DNA from: Mesobacillus campisalis
Lineage (GTDB): Bacteria; Bacillota; Bacilli; Bacillales; Cytobacillaceae
Reading direction: 5' to 3'
DNA length: 64,000 nucleotides
Assembly: GCF_000986785.1 (NCBI RefSeq)
Contig: NZ_LAYY01000011.1
Location: forward strand, 1 to 64,000
Shown here piece by piece: positions 45,793 to 54,491 of the stretch. A program made the translations under genes and the position numbers. Every line of letters starts with the position of its first letter. Position 1 is the stretch's first letter. The notes beneath the pieces were generated by a model that was not told the DNA's origin, made no database searches, and saw only the letters and a list, made by a program, of their open reading frames with translations.

Positions 45793-47313
45793 ATGAGTGC
45801 TAAAACAGAAGTTCTAACGTTCCCTTTGTTTATCAACGGAAAATGGCAGCAGGCGGCCAGCATGGGAACCTTTGATGTCCATAATCCGGCAACAGGTGAT
45901 GTTGTCGCAGAGGTGGCGAAAGGATCAGCAGAAGATGTGGATAAGGCTGTCCAAGCGGCTAGGGAGGCTTTCGACAATACAGAATGGAAAAACATGGGAC
46001 CCCAGGAACGCTCCAAAGTTCTTTACGCTATTTCCCATCAAATAGCGGCGCATGGAGAGGAACTGTGCTATCTAGAGGCAATAAGTTCGGGCGGGACTGT
46101 CCGGCGGATTGGCTCAAATGATATTTTGCAGATGGTCGATCTATTCCAGACCCTGGCGAAGTTCGTAGAAAGATACGAGTTCTCCGAAACGCTGCCTTCA
46201 CCTCCATTCCCGGGACCAGCCCATAACTTTATCTGGAGGGAACCTATTGGCGTTTGTGCGGCAATTACCCCATGGAATATGCCGATGCTGATTGCTGCGT
46301 GGAAAATAGCACCGGCACTGGCGATGGGGAACACGATTGTCGTGAAGCCTGCAAGCTATACCCCGCTTTCAACACTGAAACTTGCAGAAATCATTTCAAA
46401 GGTAGTTCCTCCAGGTATCATTAATGTCGTGACCGGTTCGGGAGCTGAAGTGGGAGAAGCGCTTATCAGCCATAAGGATGTCGACAAAGTTGCATTTACA
46501 GGATCCACTGAGGTTGGCAGGCGAGTCATGGAGCTTTCGGCGGCAACGATTAAGAATACGACCCTTGAGCTTGGCGGCAAGTCGCCCAATATCATCCTTG
46601 AAGACGCCGATCTCGATATTGCCTTGCCTGGCAGCCTGTTTGGTGTATTCCTGCATTCAGGCCAGCTGTGCGAATCAGGCACGAGGCTCTTCGTTCCCGA
46701 CCACCTCCATGATGTTATTGTAGAAGGGCTTGTACAGCTTGCATCCAAAATAAAGCCAGGCAATCCGCTGGATCCGGCAGCCGACATCGGTCCTGTGATT
46801 TCGAAAAAACAGAAGGAAAGCATCTTATCCTATATTGAAGCAGGCAAAAAGGAAGGAGCCACCCTGGTTTGCGGAGGCGGGGAGCTGGCGGTTCCAGGCT
46901 GTGAAGGCGGCCATTTTATCGAGCCGACCATTTTTACCAATGTGACAAACGATATGAAAATTGCCAGGGAGGAGATATTCGGCCCTGTCCTGTGCGTCAT
47001 CCGCTATTCTGAACTTGAAGAAGCCATCAAAATGGCGAATGATTCTATCTATGGCCTGGCAGCCGGGGTCTGGACAAAGGATGTCAATAAGGCCTACGAA
47101 GTGGCCAGGAAGCTGCAGGCAGGTGTGGTGTGGATCAATGATTGGCATATGCTGAGAAATGATGCTCCTTTTGGCGGCTACAAGCAAAGCGGGATTGGCA
47201 GGGAAATGGGAAAGCAATCACTTGATGCCTATACCCAGGTTAAACACGTCCATACTTCAATGGTACCTGAAATCCATCGCCGCAGCTGGTACGGATTGTT
47301 GTTTTCAGAGTGA
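45793..47313 (+). CDS. NAD(P)-dependent aldehyde dehydrogenase
   Basis: Oxidises an aldehyde to a carboxylate. The 506-residue enzyme has the NAD site VVKPASYTPLSTLK and FTGSTEVGRRV, the general base in LELGGKSPNI, the catalytic Cys293 in SGQLCESGTR, and EEIFGPVLCV. AGAGGAGG precedes the ATG. It shares the operon with R2lox upstream and an iron alcohol dehydrogenase downstream. Confidence 0.94.
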   Translation: MSAKTEVLTFPLFINGKWQQAASMGTFDVHNPATGDVVAEVAKGSAEDVDKAVQAAREAFDNTEWKNMGPQERSKVLYAISHQIAAHGEELCYLEAISSGGTVRRIGSNDILQMVDLFQTLAKFVERYEFSETLPSPPFPGPAHNFIWREPIGVCAAITPWNMPMLIAAWKIAPALAMGNTIVVKPASYTPLSTLKLAEIISKVVPPGIINVVTGSGAEVGEALISHKDVDKVAFTGSTEVGRRVMELSAATIKNTTLELGGKSPNIILEDADLDIALPGSLFGVFLHSGQLCESGTRLFVPDHLHDVIVEGLVQLASKIKPGNPLDPAADIGPVISKKQKESILSYIEAGKKEGATLVCGGGELAVPGCEGGHFIEPTIFTNVTNDMKIAREEIFGPVLCVIRYSELEEAIKMANDSIYGLAAGVWTKDVNKAYEVARKLQAGVVWINDWHMLRNDAPFGGYKQSGIGREMGKQSLDAYTQVKHVHTSMVPEIHRRSWYGLLFSE

Positions 47314-47352
47314 ACAAAACTTTTAATAAAAAATTCATATGAGGTGAAGAGG

Positions 47353-48567
47353 ATGCAAACACGGATGATGTCGCAGTTTATGCTGCGGACTGCCATATAC
47401 AGCGGTTCAAATACAAGGGCACTTGTACCGGATCTTTTTAAGGGGCTGGGTGCAAAAAGAGTTTTGTTGTTAAGTGACAGGGGGCTGGAGCAGGTAGGTG
47501 TCGTAGAAAAGGTGGCACAGATTTTTTCGCTGACATCCAGGGGGAACGGACCCGAGCTTGCAGGTATGTTCCTTGATATCACCCAGGACGCGGAGAGCAA
47601 GTGTGTCAATGCAGCTGTGAGGCATGCAAGGGAGATTGGTGCGGATGGGCTTTTGGCTGTGGGCGGAGGAAGTGTTCTTGATACGGTCAAAGGAGTCAAA
47701 TATGCCTTGCATAAGGGCCTTTCGGATATTAAGGAAGCCATCCCGGGCGGATTATTGTACGAGCAGTTCCCGGAGGCTACCCATATTCCGATTCCCCATA
47801 TCTCTGTGCCTACAACAGCAGGCACGGGGTCGGAGGTTTCTCCGATCGCGGTTATTTTTAATGAAGACATCCAAATGAAGACCAATATTATCAACCCATT
47901 TATTTCGTCCGATATCGCTGTCCTCGACCCCGATTTGACGGTGGGTCTTCCTCCGGCCATCACAGCTTTTACTGGCTTTGATGCACTGACCCATGCCGTC
48001 GAGGCACTTGCGTCGCCGACAGCGACCGCGCTGACCGATGCACAGGCCCTGCATGCCATCCGCCTCATTGAAAAAAACTTGCCGGAAGCTGTCGCAAACG
48101 GGGCAAATGTAGTGGCGCGCATGGAGATGCTGCAAGCGAGCTTAATGGGAATTACGGCTTTTAGCTTTGCCCTGAACGCAATTCCTGTCCATAACTTTGC
48201 GCATGCCTATGGCGCTCTCTTCCGCATTCCACATGGACTGGCGAATGCTGTATTCCTCCCTGTTGTAATGGAAAGCATACCTAGTCTTTATTTGCCAAAG
48301 ATTAGGGAGCTTGCGGAGGCCCTTAGGGTGAAAGCCGCACCGGATGAGGATCCGTCCGGGATTTTGGCGAAAACAGTGGAGAAAATCCGTCTGCTTCAGG
48401 TGAAAACCGGGTTGCCGCAGGATTTCGCCCAGTACAGCCTTACAGAGGAAGACATCAAAAGAAGTATACTGGCAGTGAGTTCCGACCCGGCAGCAGTTAA
48501 TTTTCCTATGCCTAAAGAATTAATCGCAGCAGTCGGCCAGCGAGTGGTCCCACTTACAGTAAATTAA
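47353..48567 (+). CDS. Iron-dependent alcohol dehydrogenase
   Basis: A group III (Fe-ADH) oxidoreductase of about 404 residues. Seen are the GGGSVLDTVKGV nucleotide loop, PTTAGTGSEV, and metal ligands in FDALTHAVEA, HNFAHAYGALFRIPHGLANAV. GTG 47344 lies inside the ribosome-site region, so ATG 47353 is preferred. It probably supplies the aldehyde for the dehydrogenase upstream. Last gene of the operon. Confidence 0.93.
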   Translation: MQTRMMSQFMLRTAIYSGSNTRALVPDLFKGLGAKRVLLLSDRGLEQVGVVEKVAQIFSLTSRGNGPELAGMFLDITQDAESKCVNAAVRHAREIGADGLLAVGGGSVLDTVKGVKYALHKGLSDIKEAIPGGLLYEQFPEATHIPIPHISVPTTAGTGSEVSPIAVIFNEDIQMKTNIINPFISSDIAVLDPDLTVGLPPAITAFTGFDALTHAVEALASPTATALTDAQALHAIRLIEKNLPEAVANGANVVARMEMLQASLMGITAFSFALNAIPVHNFAHAYGALFRIPHGLANAVFLPVVMESIPSLYLPKIRELAEALRVKAAPDEDPSGILAKTVEKIRLLQVKTGLPQDFAQYSLTEEDIKRSILAVSSDPAAVNFPMPKELIAAVGQRVVPLTVN

Positions 48568-48585
48568 AAAAGATATTATTATACT

Positions 48586-48618
48586 AAAAGAGGTGCTCTT
48601 GTGCACCTCTTTTTTTGT
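48586..48618 (+). terminator. Terminator of the R2lox operon
   Basis: AAAGAGGTGC/GCACCTCTTT hairpin and T-run. Confidence 0.85.
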
Positions 48619-48732
48619 GAATTAACTGAAAGTCGAAACAAATTTGTCTAAAATATGAACATTTTATTGCGTTTCCAGTATGCATAAGATATTATTGCAA
48701 TAACAAGAAAATTATGGATAGGGGCGTAGAGA

Positions 48733-48957
48733 ATGGTACGGATGTCTTTTGCAGGTGTAGGCGGTTTTATTCTGGTGTTTATTGAATCCTACATTGTCAT
48801 GCAGTTCAAGGGCTATCAGACGATTGATTTTGGCGGCATCTCACCATTTATCAGCGTCTGGGCAATGAACTTCTTCCTCTTGTTTTCCATTCTTACTCAA
48901 GTGAAGGATTGGTATTTAAGCAGGGAAGAAGGAGCGGAAGAGAGTTATATTGATTAA
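48733..48957 (+). CDS. Small membrane protein, 74 residues
   Basis: Two hydrophobic helices (about 6-23 and 37-57) and an acidic C-terminus. GGGGCGTAGAG before the ATG is a modest ribosome site. Not recognised. Confidence 0.6.
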   Translation: MVRMSFAGVGGFILVFIESYIVMQFKGYQTIDFGGISPFISVWAMNFFLLFSILTQVKDWYLSREEGAEESYID

Positions 48958-48969
48958 CCATACAACATT

Positions 48970-48999
48970 CAGGATGCCTGCAACGGGGCATCCTTTTAT
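48970..48999. terminator. Bidirectional terminator
   Basis: AGGATGCC/GGCATCCT hairpin with TTTTATTTTT, between the membrane protein and the convergent small gene. Confidence 0.75.
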
Positions 49000-49145
49000 T
49001 TTTCCTCGGGATCATCCTGTTCCATATCATCGATGGCCGCCCGCAGACCTTCATAAAACAGTCCTTCATGGCACACCATGCTGTGATCATCATCTGTGCT
49101 GGTAAATCTATTTAGCGCCTTTTCATCCTCTTTTCTCATTGTCAT
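48996..49145 (-). CDS. Small acidic protein, 49 residues
   Basis: MTMRKEDEKALNRFTSTDDD and an acidic helical tail (AAIDDMEQDDPEEK). A strong AAAGGAGGAG precedes the ATG. Not recognised. Confidence 0.65.
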   Translation of the reverse strand: MTMRKEDEKALNRFTSTDDDHSMVCHEGLFYEGLRAAIDDMEQDDPEEK

Positions 49146-49307
49146 TAGAATCTCCTCCTTTTCTTGTTGTTATCATATCCTTTCCGCTGGAAATTAAGCC
49201 TGTTTTCGTGCATTAACGAAAAAGGAAATAAGGATTTCTATCGGTGGCAATGAGGTGCCCATTGGCTTAAAATACAAGCAGGCAGAAAAATGGATGGTGG
49301 TGTTAAG

Positions 49308-49841
49308 ATGCAGGTAATTGGAGATCATTTACAGCAGGGTCTTGATATTGTTTTCATTGGGTTCAATCCAAGCATTCGTTCTGGGGAAACTGGTCACCAT
49401 TATGCCAATCCCAATAACCGCTTTTGGAAAATATTGTTTGAATCAGGACTGACTCCCCGTAAATATGAAGCAGCTGAGGATGCCAGGCTTTTGGAAATTG
49501 GATATGGTCTGACAAATATTGTTTCTCGTCCGACAAAGGCAGCCGATGAAATCACAAAGGAAGAATATAAGCAGGGAAGAGAAGAATTGAAAAGCAAAAT
49601 CGGATTCTATAACCCCAAAATTGCCTGCTTTGTTGGGAAGGGTGTCTATCAGGAATATAGCGGTAGAAAAAATGTAGGTTGGGGAAGGCAGGAAGAATCG
49701 GTGGTACCAGGGACTATCGATTTTGTGGCCCCATCCTCAAGTGGGTTGGTGCGGATGAAGCTTGCGGACATTGTTGCGATATACAGCGAGCTGTCAGAGC
49801 TCAAAATAAAAACCAGAGGCAAAGCCTCTGGACAGGATTAA
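49308..49841 (+). CDS. mug: G/U mismatch-specific uracil-DNA glycosylase (Mug family)
   Basis: Removes uracil or thymine from G-U/G-T mismatches. The 177-residue product shows the family-1 motif GFNPS (about 17-21) with GHHYANPNNRFWKIL, YGLTNIV, and APSSSGLVR near the C-terminus. GGTGGTG lies eight bases before ATG 49308; an upstream in-frame ATG at 49290 is less likely. Single gene. Confidence 0.88.
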   Translation: MQVIGDHLQQGLDIVFIGFNPSIRSGETGHHYANPNNRFWKILFESGLTPRKYEAAEDARLLEIGYGLTNIVSRPTKAADEITKEEYKQGREELKSKIGFYNPKIACFVGKGVYQEYSGRKNVGWGRQEESVVPGTIDFVAPSSSGLVRMKLADIVAIYSELSELKIKTRGKASGQD

Positions 49842-49863
49842 TGTTTAATTTTCCTGCAGTGCA

Positions 49864-49932
49864 GGGCTCCTTCCGTCCGTACAGTGGTTAAGTGTCCCGC
49901 AACAAGCGAATGTTCGGAAGGAGCCCTTTTAT
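49864..49932 (+). terminator. Long hairpin/terminator after mug
   Basis: GGGCTCCTTCCG (49864-49875) pairs with CGGAAGGAGCCC (49915-49926) across a 39-base loop, followed by TTTTATT. Confidence 0.65.
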
Positions 49933-50046
49933 TATACCACTCCACTGGATATTTAAACAGAAGGATTCGAAAAGAGCGCCGCACTTTTATTTCCAGCCTG
50001 AAAAATGGTATGATGTTTTTGATTTTAAAATAAGGAGATGTTGAAT

Positions 50047-50481
50047 ATGGCTAAAAAAGGATACATACAAATGCAAAACGGGGAAAAAATTGAATTCGAA
50101 CTATATCCAAACGAAGCCCCTGGAACTGTTGCCAACTTTGAAAAACTAGCAAATGAAGGATTCTACAATGGATTGAATTTCCACCGGGTTATCCCTGGTT
50201 TTGTTTCTCAGGGAGGCTGCCCGCACGGAACAGGGACTGGTGGCCCTGGCTATACGATCAAATGTGAGACGGAAGGAAATCCGCATAAGCATGAAGCTGG
50301 TGCTCTTTCAATGGCCCATGCTGGGAAGGACACAGGCGGAAGCCAATTCTTCATTGTCCATGATCCGCAGCCGCACCTGAATGGTGTTCACACCGTTTTC
50401 GGCAAGGTAACATCCGGCTTGGAAGCAGCTAAAGCTATGAGGAATGGCGATGTTATGGAAAAAGTTGTTGTAGAAGATTAA
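50047..50481 (+). CDS. ppiB: Peptidyl-prolyl cis-trans isomerase, cyclophilin type
   Basis: A 144-residue cytoplasmic cyclophilin: [41 protein letters not shown] and [11 protein letters not shown], including the catalytic arginine in FHRV. AAGGAG suits ATG 50047 rather than the ATG at 50038. Matches B. subtilis PpiB in length. Own terminator. Confidence 0.95.
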   Translation: MAKKGYIQMQNGEKIEFELYPNEAPGTVANFEKLANEGFYNGLNFHRVIPGFVSQGGCPHGTGTGGPGYTIKCETEGNPHKHEAGALSMAHAGKDTGGSQFFIVHDPQPHLNGVHTVFGKVTSGLEAAKAMRNGDVMEKVVVED

Positions 50482-50492
50482 GTTTAGACTGT

Positions 50493-50519
50493 AACCCCCT
50501 CTTTTTGAGGGGGTTTTTG
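50493..50519 (+). terminator. ppiB terminator
   Basis: AACCCCCTC/GAGGGGGTT hairpin and TTTTGT. Confidence 0.85.
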
Positions 50520-50620
50520 TATTGTCAACGTGAATGTGCCAATGATTGGACCGAATTTATGAATTTAATTCATTTAATGCTTGTATTTTCTGAAAGTTCA
50601 AAATAAAATAGAAGAGAACA

Positions 50621-50640
50621 TACCAACTGGTTGGTATGGA
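50621..50640. promoter_or_regulatory. TetR-type palindromic operator 1
   Basis: CATACCAACTGGTTGGTATG: nine-base perfect arms around a central TG. It lies 49 bases before the first acyl-CoA dehydrogenase. A similar site precedes the second one; the TetR gene at 59772 is the obvious candidate binder. Confidence 0.7.
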
Positions 50641-50688
50641 AAATTTGGGGGCCTGCATACCTTAGTTAGCGGTAGAAAATGAAAAAGA

Positions 50689-51882
50689 ATGGAGATGAGG
50701 AAGTTGGAATTACGCCTGACAGATGAGCAAAAAATGGTTCAGCAAACAATTCGCCGTTTCGTGGAAAAGGAACTAATGCCGCTTGAAAACGATGTTTTGC
50801 GAAATGAACGAGAAGGAAAGCCTGGCCTTCCTCCCGGCAAATTAAAAGAGCTTCAGCTGAAAGCTAAGGAAGCCGGGTTCTGGGGAATCAATACTCCGGA
50901 GGAATATGGCGGTGCAGATCTTGGTCAAATGATGATGGCTCTGGTATATATGGAAGTTTCCAAGACTTTTGTTCCCTTTGCCTTTGGCGGATCGGCGGAC
51001 AACATCCTTTATTATGCCAATGAAGAGCAAAAACAAAAATATCTCCTCCCTACCATTAATGGCGACAAAAAATCATGTTTTGCGATGACCGAGCCGGGTG
51101 CCGGTTCCGATACACAAAATATTAAGATGACGGCTGTCAAAGATGGCAATGAATGGGTGCTTAATGGCGAGAAAACTTTCATAACAGGCGGAAATGAAGC
51201 CGATTTTGTAATGGTCATCGCCATCACCGACAAGGAAAGGCATCGGGCGACAAGGGGCCGTGAAGGCGTTACCTGCTTTATCGCTGACCGGGACATGGGC
51301 TGGAAGTCAGAGTATATACATACGATGGGAGAATGGGGTCCTGCAGGGCTGGTATTCGACAATGTACGTGTTCCGGAGGAAAACATCCTTGGGGAATTGC
51401 ACAAAGGCTATAATCTTGGGCTTGAGTGGATAGGCTTTGCAAGATGGATCGTAGGCGCACGCGCTGTGGGTGCAGCTGAAAGAGTCATGCAAATGTCAAT
51501 CGATTATGCAAAAGAAAGAGAGACATTCGGCAAGCCGATTGCCGAAAGGCAGGCAATACAATGGATGATCGCCGATTCAGCTGTCGAAATTGAAGCGGCA
51601 CGATGGCTTGTCCTGAATGCGGCATACACCCTTGACAAGGGGGAAGACAATCGCCATCTTGCATCGATTGCCAAGCTGTACGGCGCAAATATGGGCAACC
51701 GGGTCATTGACCGGGCGCTGCAAATTCACGGGGGAATGGGTTATACGAGGGAATTGCCGCTTGAGCGCTGGTACCGAGAAGCAAGGCTTTGGAGAATTTA
51801 TGATGGCACAGATGAGATTCAGAAACTGATTATTTCCAGAAATTTAATCAAAGGCCATGTAAAATTGGGCCAGTACATTTAA
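50689..51882 (+). CDS. Acyl-CoA dehydrogenase
   Basis: A flavoprotein that desaturates an acyl-CoA at the alpha-beta bond. 397 residues with FAMTEPGAGSDTQNI, NGEKTFITGG, GARAVGAAERVM...YAKERETFGKPI, and ALQIHGGMGYTRELPLERWYREARLWRIYDGTDEIQ. The ATG at 50689 has a weak ribosome site; a TTG at 50704 behind GGAGATGAGG is an alternative. First gene of the large catabolic cluster. Confidence 0.93.
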   Translation: MEMRKLELRLTDEQKMVQQTIRRFVEKELMPLENDVLRNEREGKPGLPPGKLKELQLKAKEAGFWGINTPEEYGGADLGQMMMALVYMEVSKTFVPFAFGGSADNILYYANEEQKQKYLLPTINGDKKSCFAMTEPGAGSDTQNIKMTAVKDGNEWVLNGEKTFITGGNEADFVMVIAITDKERHRATRGREGVTCFIADRDMGWKSEYIHTMGEWGPAGLVFDNVRVPEENILGELHKGYNLGLEWIGFARWIVGARAVGAAERVMQMSIDYAKERETFGKPIAERQAIQWMIADSAVEIEAARWLVLNAAYTLDKGEDNRHLASIAKLYGANMGNRVIDRALQIHGGMGYTRELPLERWYREARLWRIYDGTDEIQKLIISRNLIKGHVKLGQYI

Positions 51883-51889
51883 GATAGAA

Positions 51890-51904
51890 TTGTAAGCGCT
51901 ATCT
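51890..51904. promoter_or_regulatory. cre-like site before the SDR gene
   Basis: TTGTAAGCGCTATCT matches the cre consensus except for the last base. It lies 46 bases before the gene at 51950. Confidence 0.5.
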
Positions 51905-51949
51905 CTTGAGGTGATGAGTTTACTAGATTTTTAGAGGAGGAGTTTTAGC

Positions 51950-52714
51950 ATGACAGGTAGATTTGCCGGGAAAGTCGCTTTCGTTACAGGCGGAAGCAGG
52001 GGGATTGGAAAAGGAATTGTGGAGCTGTTTGCCCGGGAAGGAGCAAAGGTGGCTTTCATCGACCTTGATGCACAGGCTCTCGAACAGACAACAGCAGAGC
52101 TGAAGGAAAAAGGTGTGGAAGTGTATTCAAAGGTTGCCAGCGTAACTGATGCAGAGCAGATTGATCAAGTTGCAAAAGAAATCAATGATACGCTCGGTTC
52201 GCTTGACATTCTCGTAAACAATGCAGGAGTGATTCGTGACAACCTGCTGTTTAAAATGACCGACCAAGACTGGGATACAGTCATGGATGTTCACCTGAAG
52301 GGTTCCTTCCTGGCCGCTCGGGCTGCCCAGAAGTACATGGTAGAAAATAAATATGGCCGGATTATCAATATTTCCTCTACATCTGCTCTTGGCAACAGAG
52401 GCCAGGCCAACTATGCCACTGCGAAGGCAGGCCTTCAGGGATTTACCAAGACACTGGCGATTGAGCTCGGCCGCTATGGGATCACGGCGAACTCCGTTGC
52501 CCCAGGATTTATTGAAACCGATATGACAAAAGAAACAGCGCGAAGAATCGGCATTCCGTTTGAGGAACTGATCAAGGCAAGTGTATCGCAAATTCCGGTC
52601 GGCAGAAGCGGAAAGCCAGAGGATATTGCGAATGCCGTTGCCTTTTTCGCTGACGAGAAATCGTCTTTTGTAAACGGTCAGGTCATTTATGTTGCTGGAG
52701 GCCCAAAAACCTAA
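51950..52714 (+). CDS. Short-chain dehydrogenase (FabG-like 3-oxoacyl reductase/dehydrogenase)
   Basis: A 254-residue SDR with the TGGSRGIGKG nucleotide motif, VNNAGV, the catalytic Ser in NISSTSALG, and YATAK. Likely the 3-hydroxyacyl-CoA dehydrogenase step beside the MaoC hydratases downstream. AGAGGAGGAG precedes the ATG. Confidence 0.92.
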   Translation: MTGRFAGKVAFVTGGSRGIGKGIVELFAREGAKVAFIDLDAQALEQTTAELKEKGVEVYSKVASVTDAEQIDQVAKEINDTLGSLDILVNNAGVIRDNLLFKMTDQDWDTVMDVHLKGSFLAARAAQKYMVENKYGRIINISSTSALGNRGQANYATAKAGLQGFTKTLAIELGRYGITANSVAPGFIETDMTKETARRIGIPFEELIKASVSQIPVGRSGKPEDIANAVAFFADEKSSFVNGQVIYVAGGPKT

Positions 52715-52733
52715 TTTTTTGCGAGGAGGCTAA

Positions 52734-53186
52734 ATGATGTTCAAGGAAATGATTGGTAAAACCTCTAACAAAGTCAAGAATACCGTTGAACGCGGGGCTG
52801 TAAAAAAATTTGCTGAAGCCATCGGCGATATGCACCCGATTTATCTTGATGAAGAAACAGGGAGAAAATCCCGCTACGGCGCCAATATCGCTCCCCCGAC
52901 ATTCCCAAGGGTATTTGACTATGGTGTGATTGAGGGTTTGCATCTGCCCAACAAGGGCCTTATCCATGGAGAGCAAATCTACCATTATGAACGGCCGCTG
53001 CTGGTTGGGGAAGATGTCTATTGTTATGCCAGGGTTGGCGACTATTACGAGAAAAAAGGGGCTCTAGGCGAGATGGGCTTTATAGTCCTTGAAAATAATG
53101 GCGAGGATCAGGAAGGCAATCTGATCTTTTCTTCCAAATCGGTTGTCATTCTTTCCGAAGCCTATAGGAAGGTGCAAAACGTATGA
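52734..53186 (+). CDS. MaoC-like dehydratase, N-terminal (FAS1-type) hotdog domain
   Basis: A 150-residue hotdog protein of the kind that acts as the non-catalytic partner. IGDMHPIYLDEETGRKSRYGANIAPPTFPRV is the degenerate half-motif, lacking the usual N-P-x-H. Its stop overlaps the catalytic MaoC gene by four bases, suggesting a heteromeric (R)-specific enoyl-CoA hydratase. GAGGAGG precedes two tandem ATGs (52734, 52737). Confidence 0.85.
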   Translation: MMFKEMIGKTSNKVKNTVERGAVKKFAEAIGDMHPIYLDEETGRKSRYGANIAPPTFPRVFDYGVIEGLHLPNKGLIHGEQIYHYERPLLVGEDVYCYARVGDYYEKKGALGEMGFIVLENNGEDQEGNLIFSSKSVVILSEAYRKVQNV

Positions 53187-53584
53187 CAAAGATTGCGGAG
53201 CTGTTTGTTGGGGATGCATTGAAAGAAATTCAGCTTGAACCTGTTTCAAGGATTGATCTGATTAAATATGCAGGTGCTTCCGGGGATTTCAACCCCATCC
53301 ATACGATTGATGAGGAAGCCAAAAATGCTGGCCTGCCTGGAATCATTGCCCATGGAATGTGGACAATGGGCAATCTCGCCAAGCTTTTCACATCCTACTA
53401 TGAGGAAGGCTTCATAGAGGAGTATTCCATTCGATTCCGCGGCATGGTCTTCCTGAATGATGTCATCACTCTTAAGGCTGAGCTTAAGGATCGGCAAAAT
53501 GATAGGCTGACGTTCGAGGTCCTTGCCGTGAACCAGGACCAGAAGCCTGTCCTGAAGGGCGAGGTTGTATATAAAGTCTATTAA
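53183..53584 (+). CDS. MaoC family (R)-enoyl-CoA hydratase, catalytic half
   Basis: A 133-residue hotdog with the complete hydratase-2 motif YAGASGDFNPIHTIDEEAKNAG, including the Asp-His pair, and IIAHGMWTMG. Forms a pair with the preceding domain, as in heterodimeric hydratases of steroid or bulky acyl-CoA degradation in actinobacteria. The substrate here is unknown. Confidence 0.9.
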   Translation: MTKIAELFVGDALKEIQLEPVSRIDLIKYAGASGDFNPIHTIDEEAKNAGLPGIIAHGMWTMGNLAKLFTSYYEEGFIEEYSIRFRGMVFLNDVITLKAELKDRQNDRLTFEVLAVNQDQKPVLKGEVVYKVY

Positions 53585-53634
53585 CTGGCAGTTCCCCGGC
53601 CCAGAAGGGGAAATTCATTCAAAAGGGTGATACC

Positions 53635-54402
53635 GTGGCTGTTAAAATGGAATTAAGCTTCAAGCCTCCAGTATTCCAGTCGGTGGAAGAAGAAAGACAG
53701 CATTTGAAGGAAAGGCTGGCGGCCGCCTTCCGGCTGTTTTCCAAATTTGGGTTTGATGAAGGAGTAGCCGGTCATATCACGGCAAGGGACCCTGAATGGA
53801 AGGATCATTTTTGGGTGAATCCTTTCGGTGTCCATTTCAGTTTAGTTAAAGCATCCGATCTTATCCTGTGCAACCATGAAGGGGCTGTGGTAGAGGGGAA
53901 GCTTCCGGTTAATCGGGCAGCGTTTGCCATCCATTCGCAGGTACATGCTGCGCGGCCTGATGTTGTAGCGGCAGCCCATGCCCATTCCGTTTACGGGAAA
54001 TCATGGTCTTCGCTGGGAAGGCTGCTGGATCCGATCACTCAGGATGCTTGCGCGTTTTATGATGATCATTCTTTGTTCGATGATTATACCGGTGTGGTTC
54101 TGGATGTGGAGGAGGGCCGCCGAATTGGAGTGGCCCTGGGCGATAAAAAAGCCTGCATCCTTCGGAACCATGGCTTGCTGACAGTCGGCAAATCGGTGGA
54201 TGAAGCTGCATGGTGGTTTATTACCATGGAACGCTCGTGCCAGGCACAGCTGCTGGCAGAGGCATCCGGAAAACCTGTGCTGATTGATCCGGCCAATGCT
54301 GAAACCACTCGGAGTCAGGTAGGTACGACAGAAGCAGGCTGGTTCCAGTTCCAGCCTTTGTGGAACAGAATTGTAAAAGAACAGCCAGATCTGCTCGACT
54401 GA
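53635..54402 (+). CDS. Class II aldolase/adducin family protein
   Basis: A 255-residue member of the zinc class II aldolase fold. GVAGHITARDPE, NRAAFAIHSQVHAARPDVVAAAHAHSVYG (metal His pair) and LRNHGLLTVG are visible. GTG start at 53635 after AAAGGGTG. An aldolase is not needed for ordinary beta-oxidation, so the cluster may cleave a hydroxylated intermediate. An internal terminator follows. Confidence 0.88.
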   Translation: MAVKMELSFKPPVFQSVEEERQHLKERLAAAFRLFSKFGFDEGVAGHITARDPEWKDHFWVNPFGVHFSLVKASDLILCNHEGAVVEGKLPVNRAAFAIHSQVHAARPDVVAAAHAHSVYGKSWSSLGRLLDPITQDACAFYDDHSLFDDYTGVVLDVEEGRRIGVALGDKKACILRNHGLLTVGKSVDEAAWWFITMERSCQAQLLAEASGKPVLIDPANAETTRSQVGTTEAGWFQFQPLWNRIVKEQPDLLD

Positions 54403-54418
54403 CTGGCAAACGAACATC

Positions 54419-54446
54419 AAAAGGCGAAGACGTTTCTTCGCCTTTT
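54419..54446 (+). terminator. Internal hairpin in the catabolic cluster
   Basis: AAAAGGCGAAGA/TCTTCGCCTTTT with a four-base loop, between the aldolase and the reductase gene. The stem itself ends in TTTT, giving an intrinsic-terminator shape; partial read-through is likely. Confidence 0.65.
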
Positions 54447-54491
54447 GACGAATGTCCACCTGCACGTAAAAGAAAATGGGGAGGCAGCATA

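Noticed and set aside
47229-48122. 297-codon minus-strand frame over the alcohol dehydrogenase
   Set aside because: Antisense shadow; low-complexity residues and no ribosome site.
49812-49830. CCAGAGGC/GCCTCTGG hairpin as mug terminator
   Set aside because: It lies inside the mug coding end and has no T-tract; the hairpin at 49864 is a better candidate.
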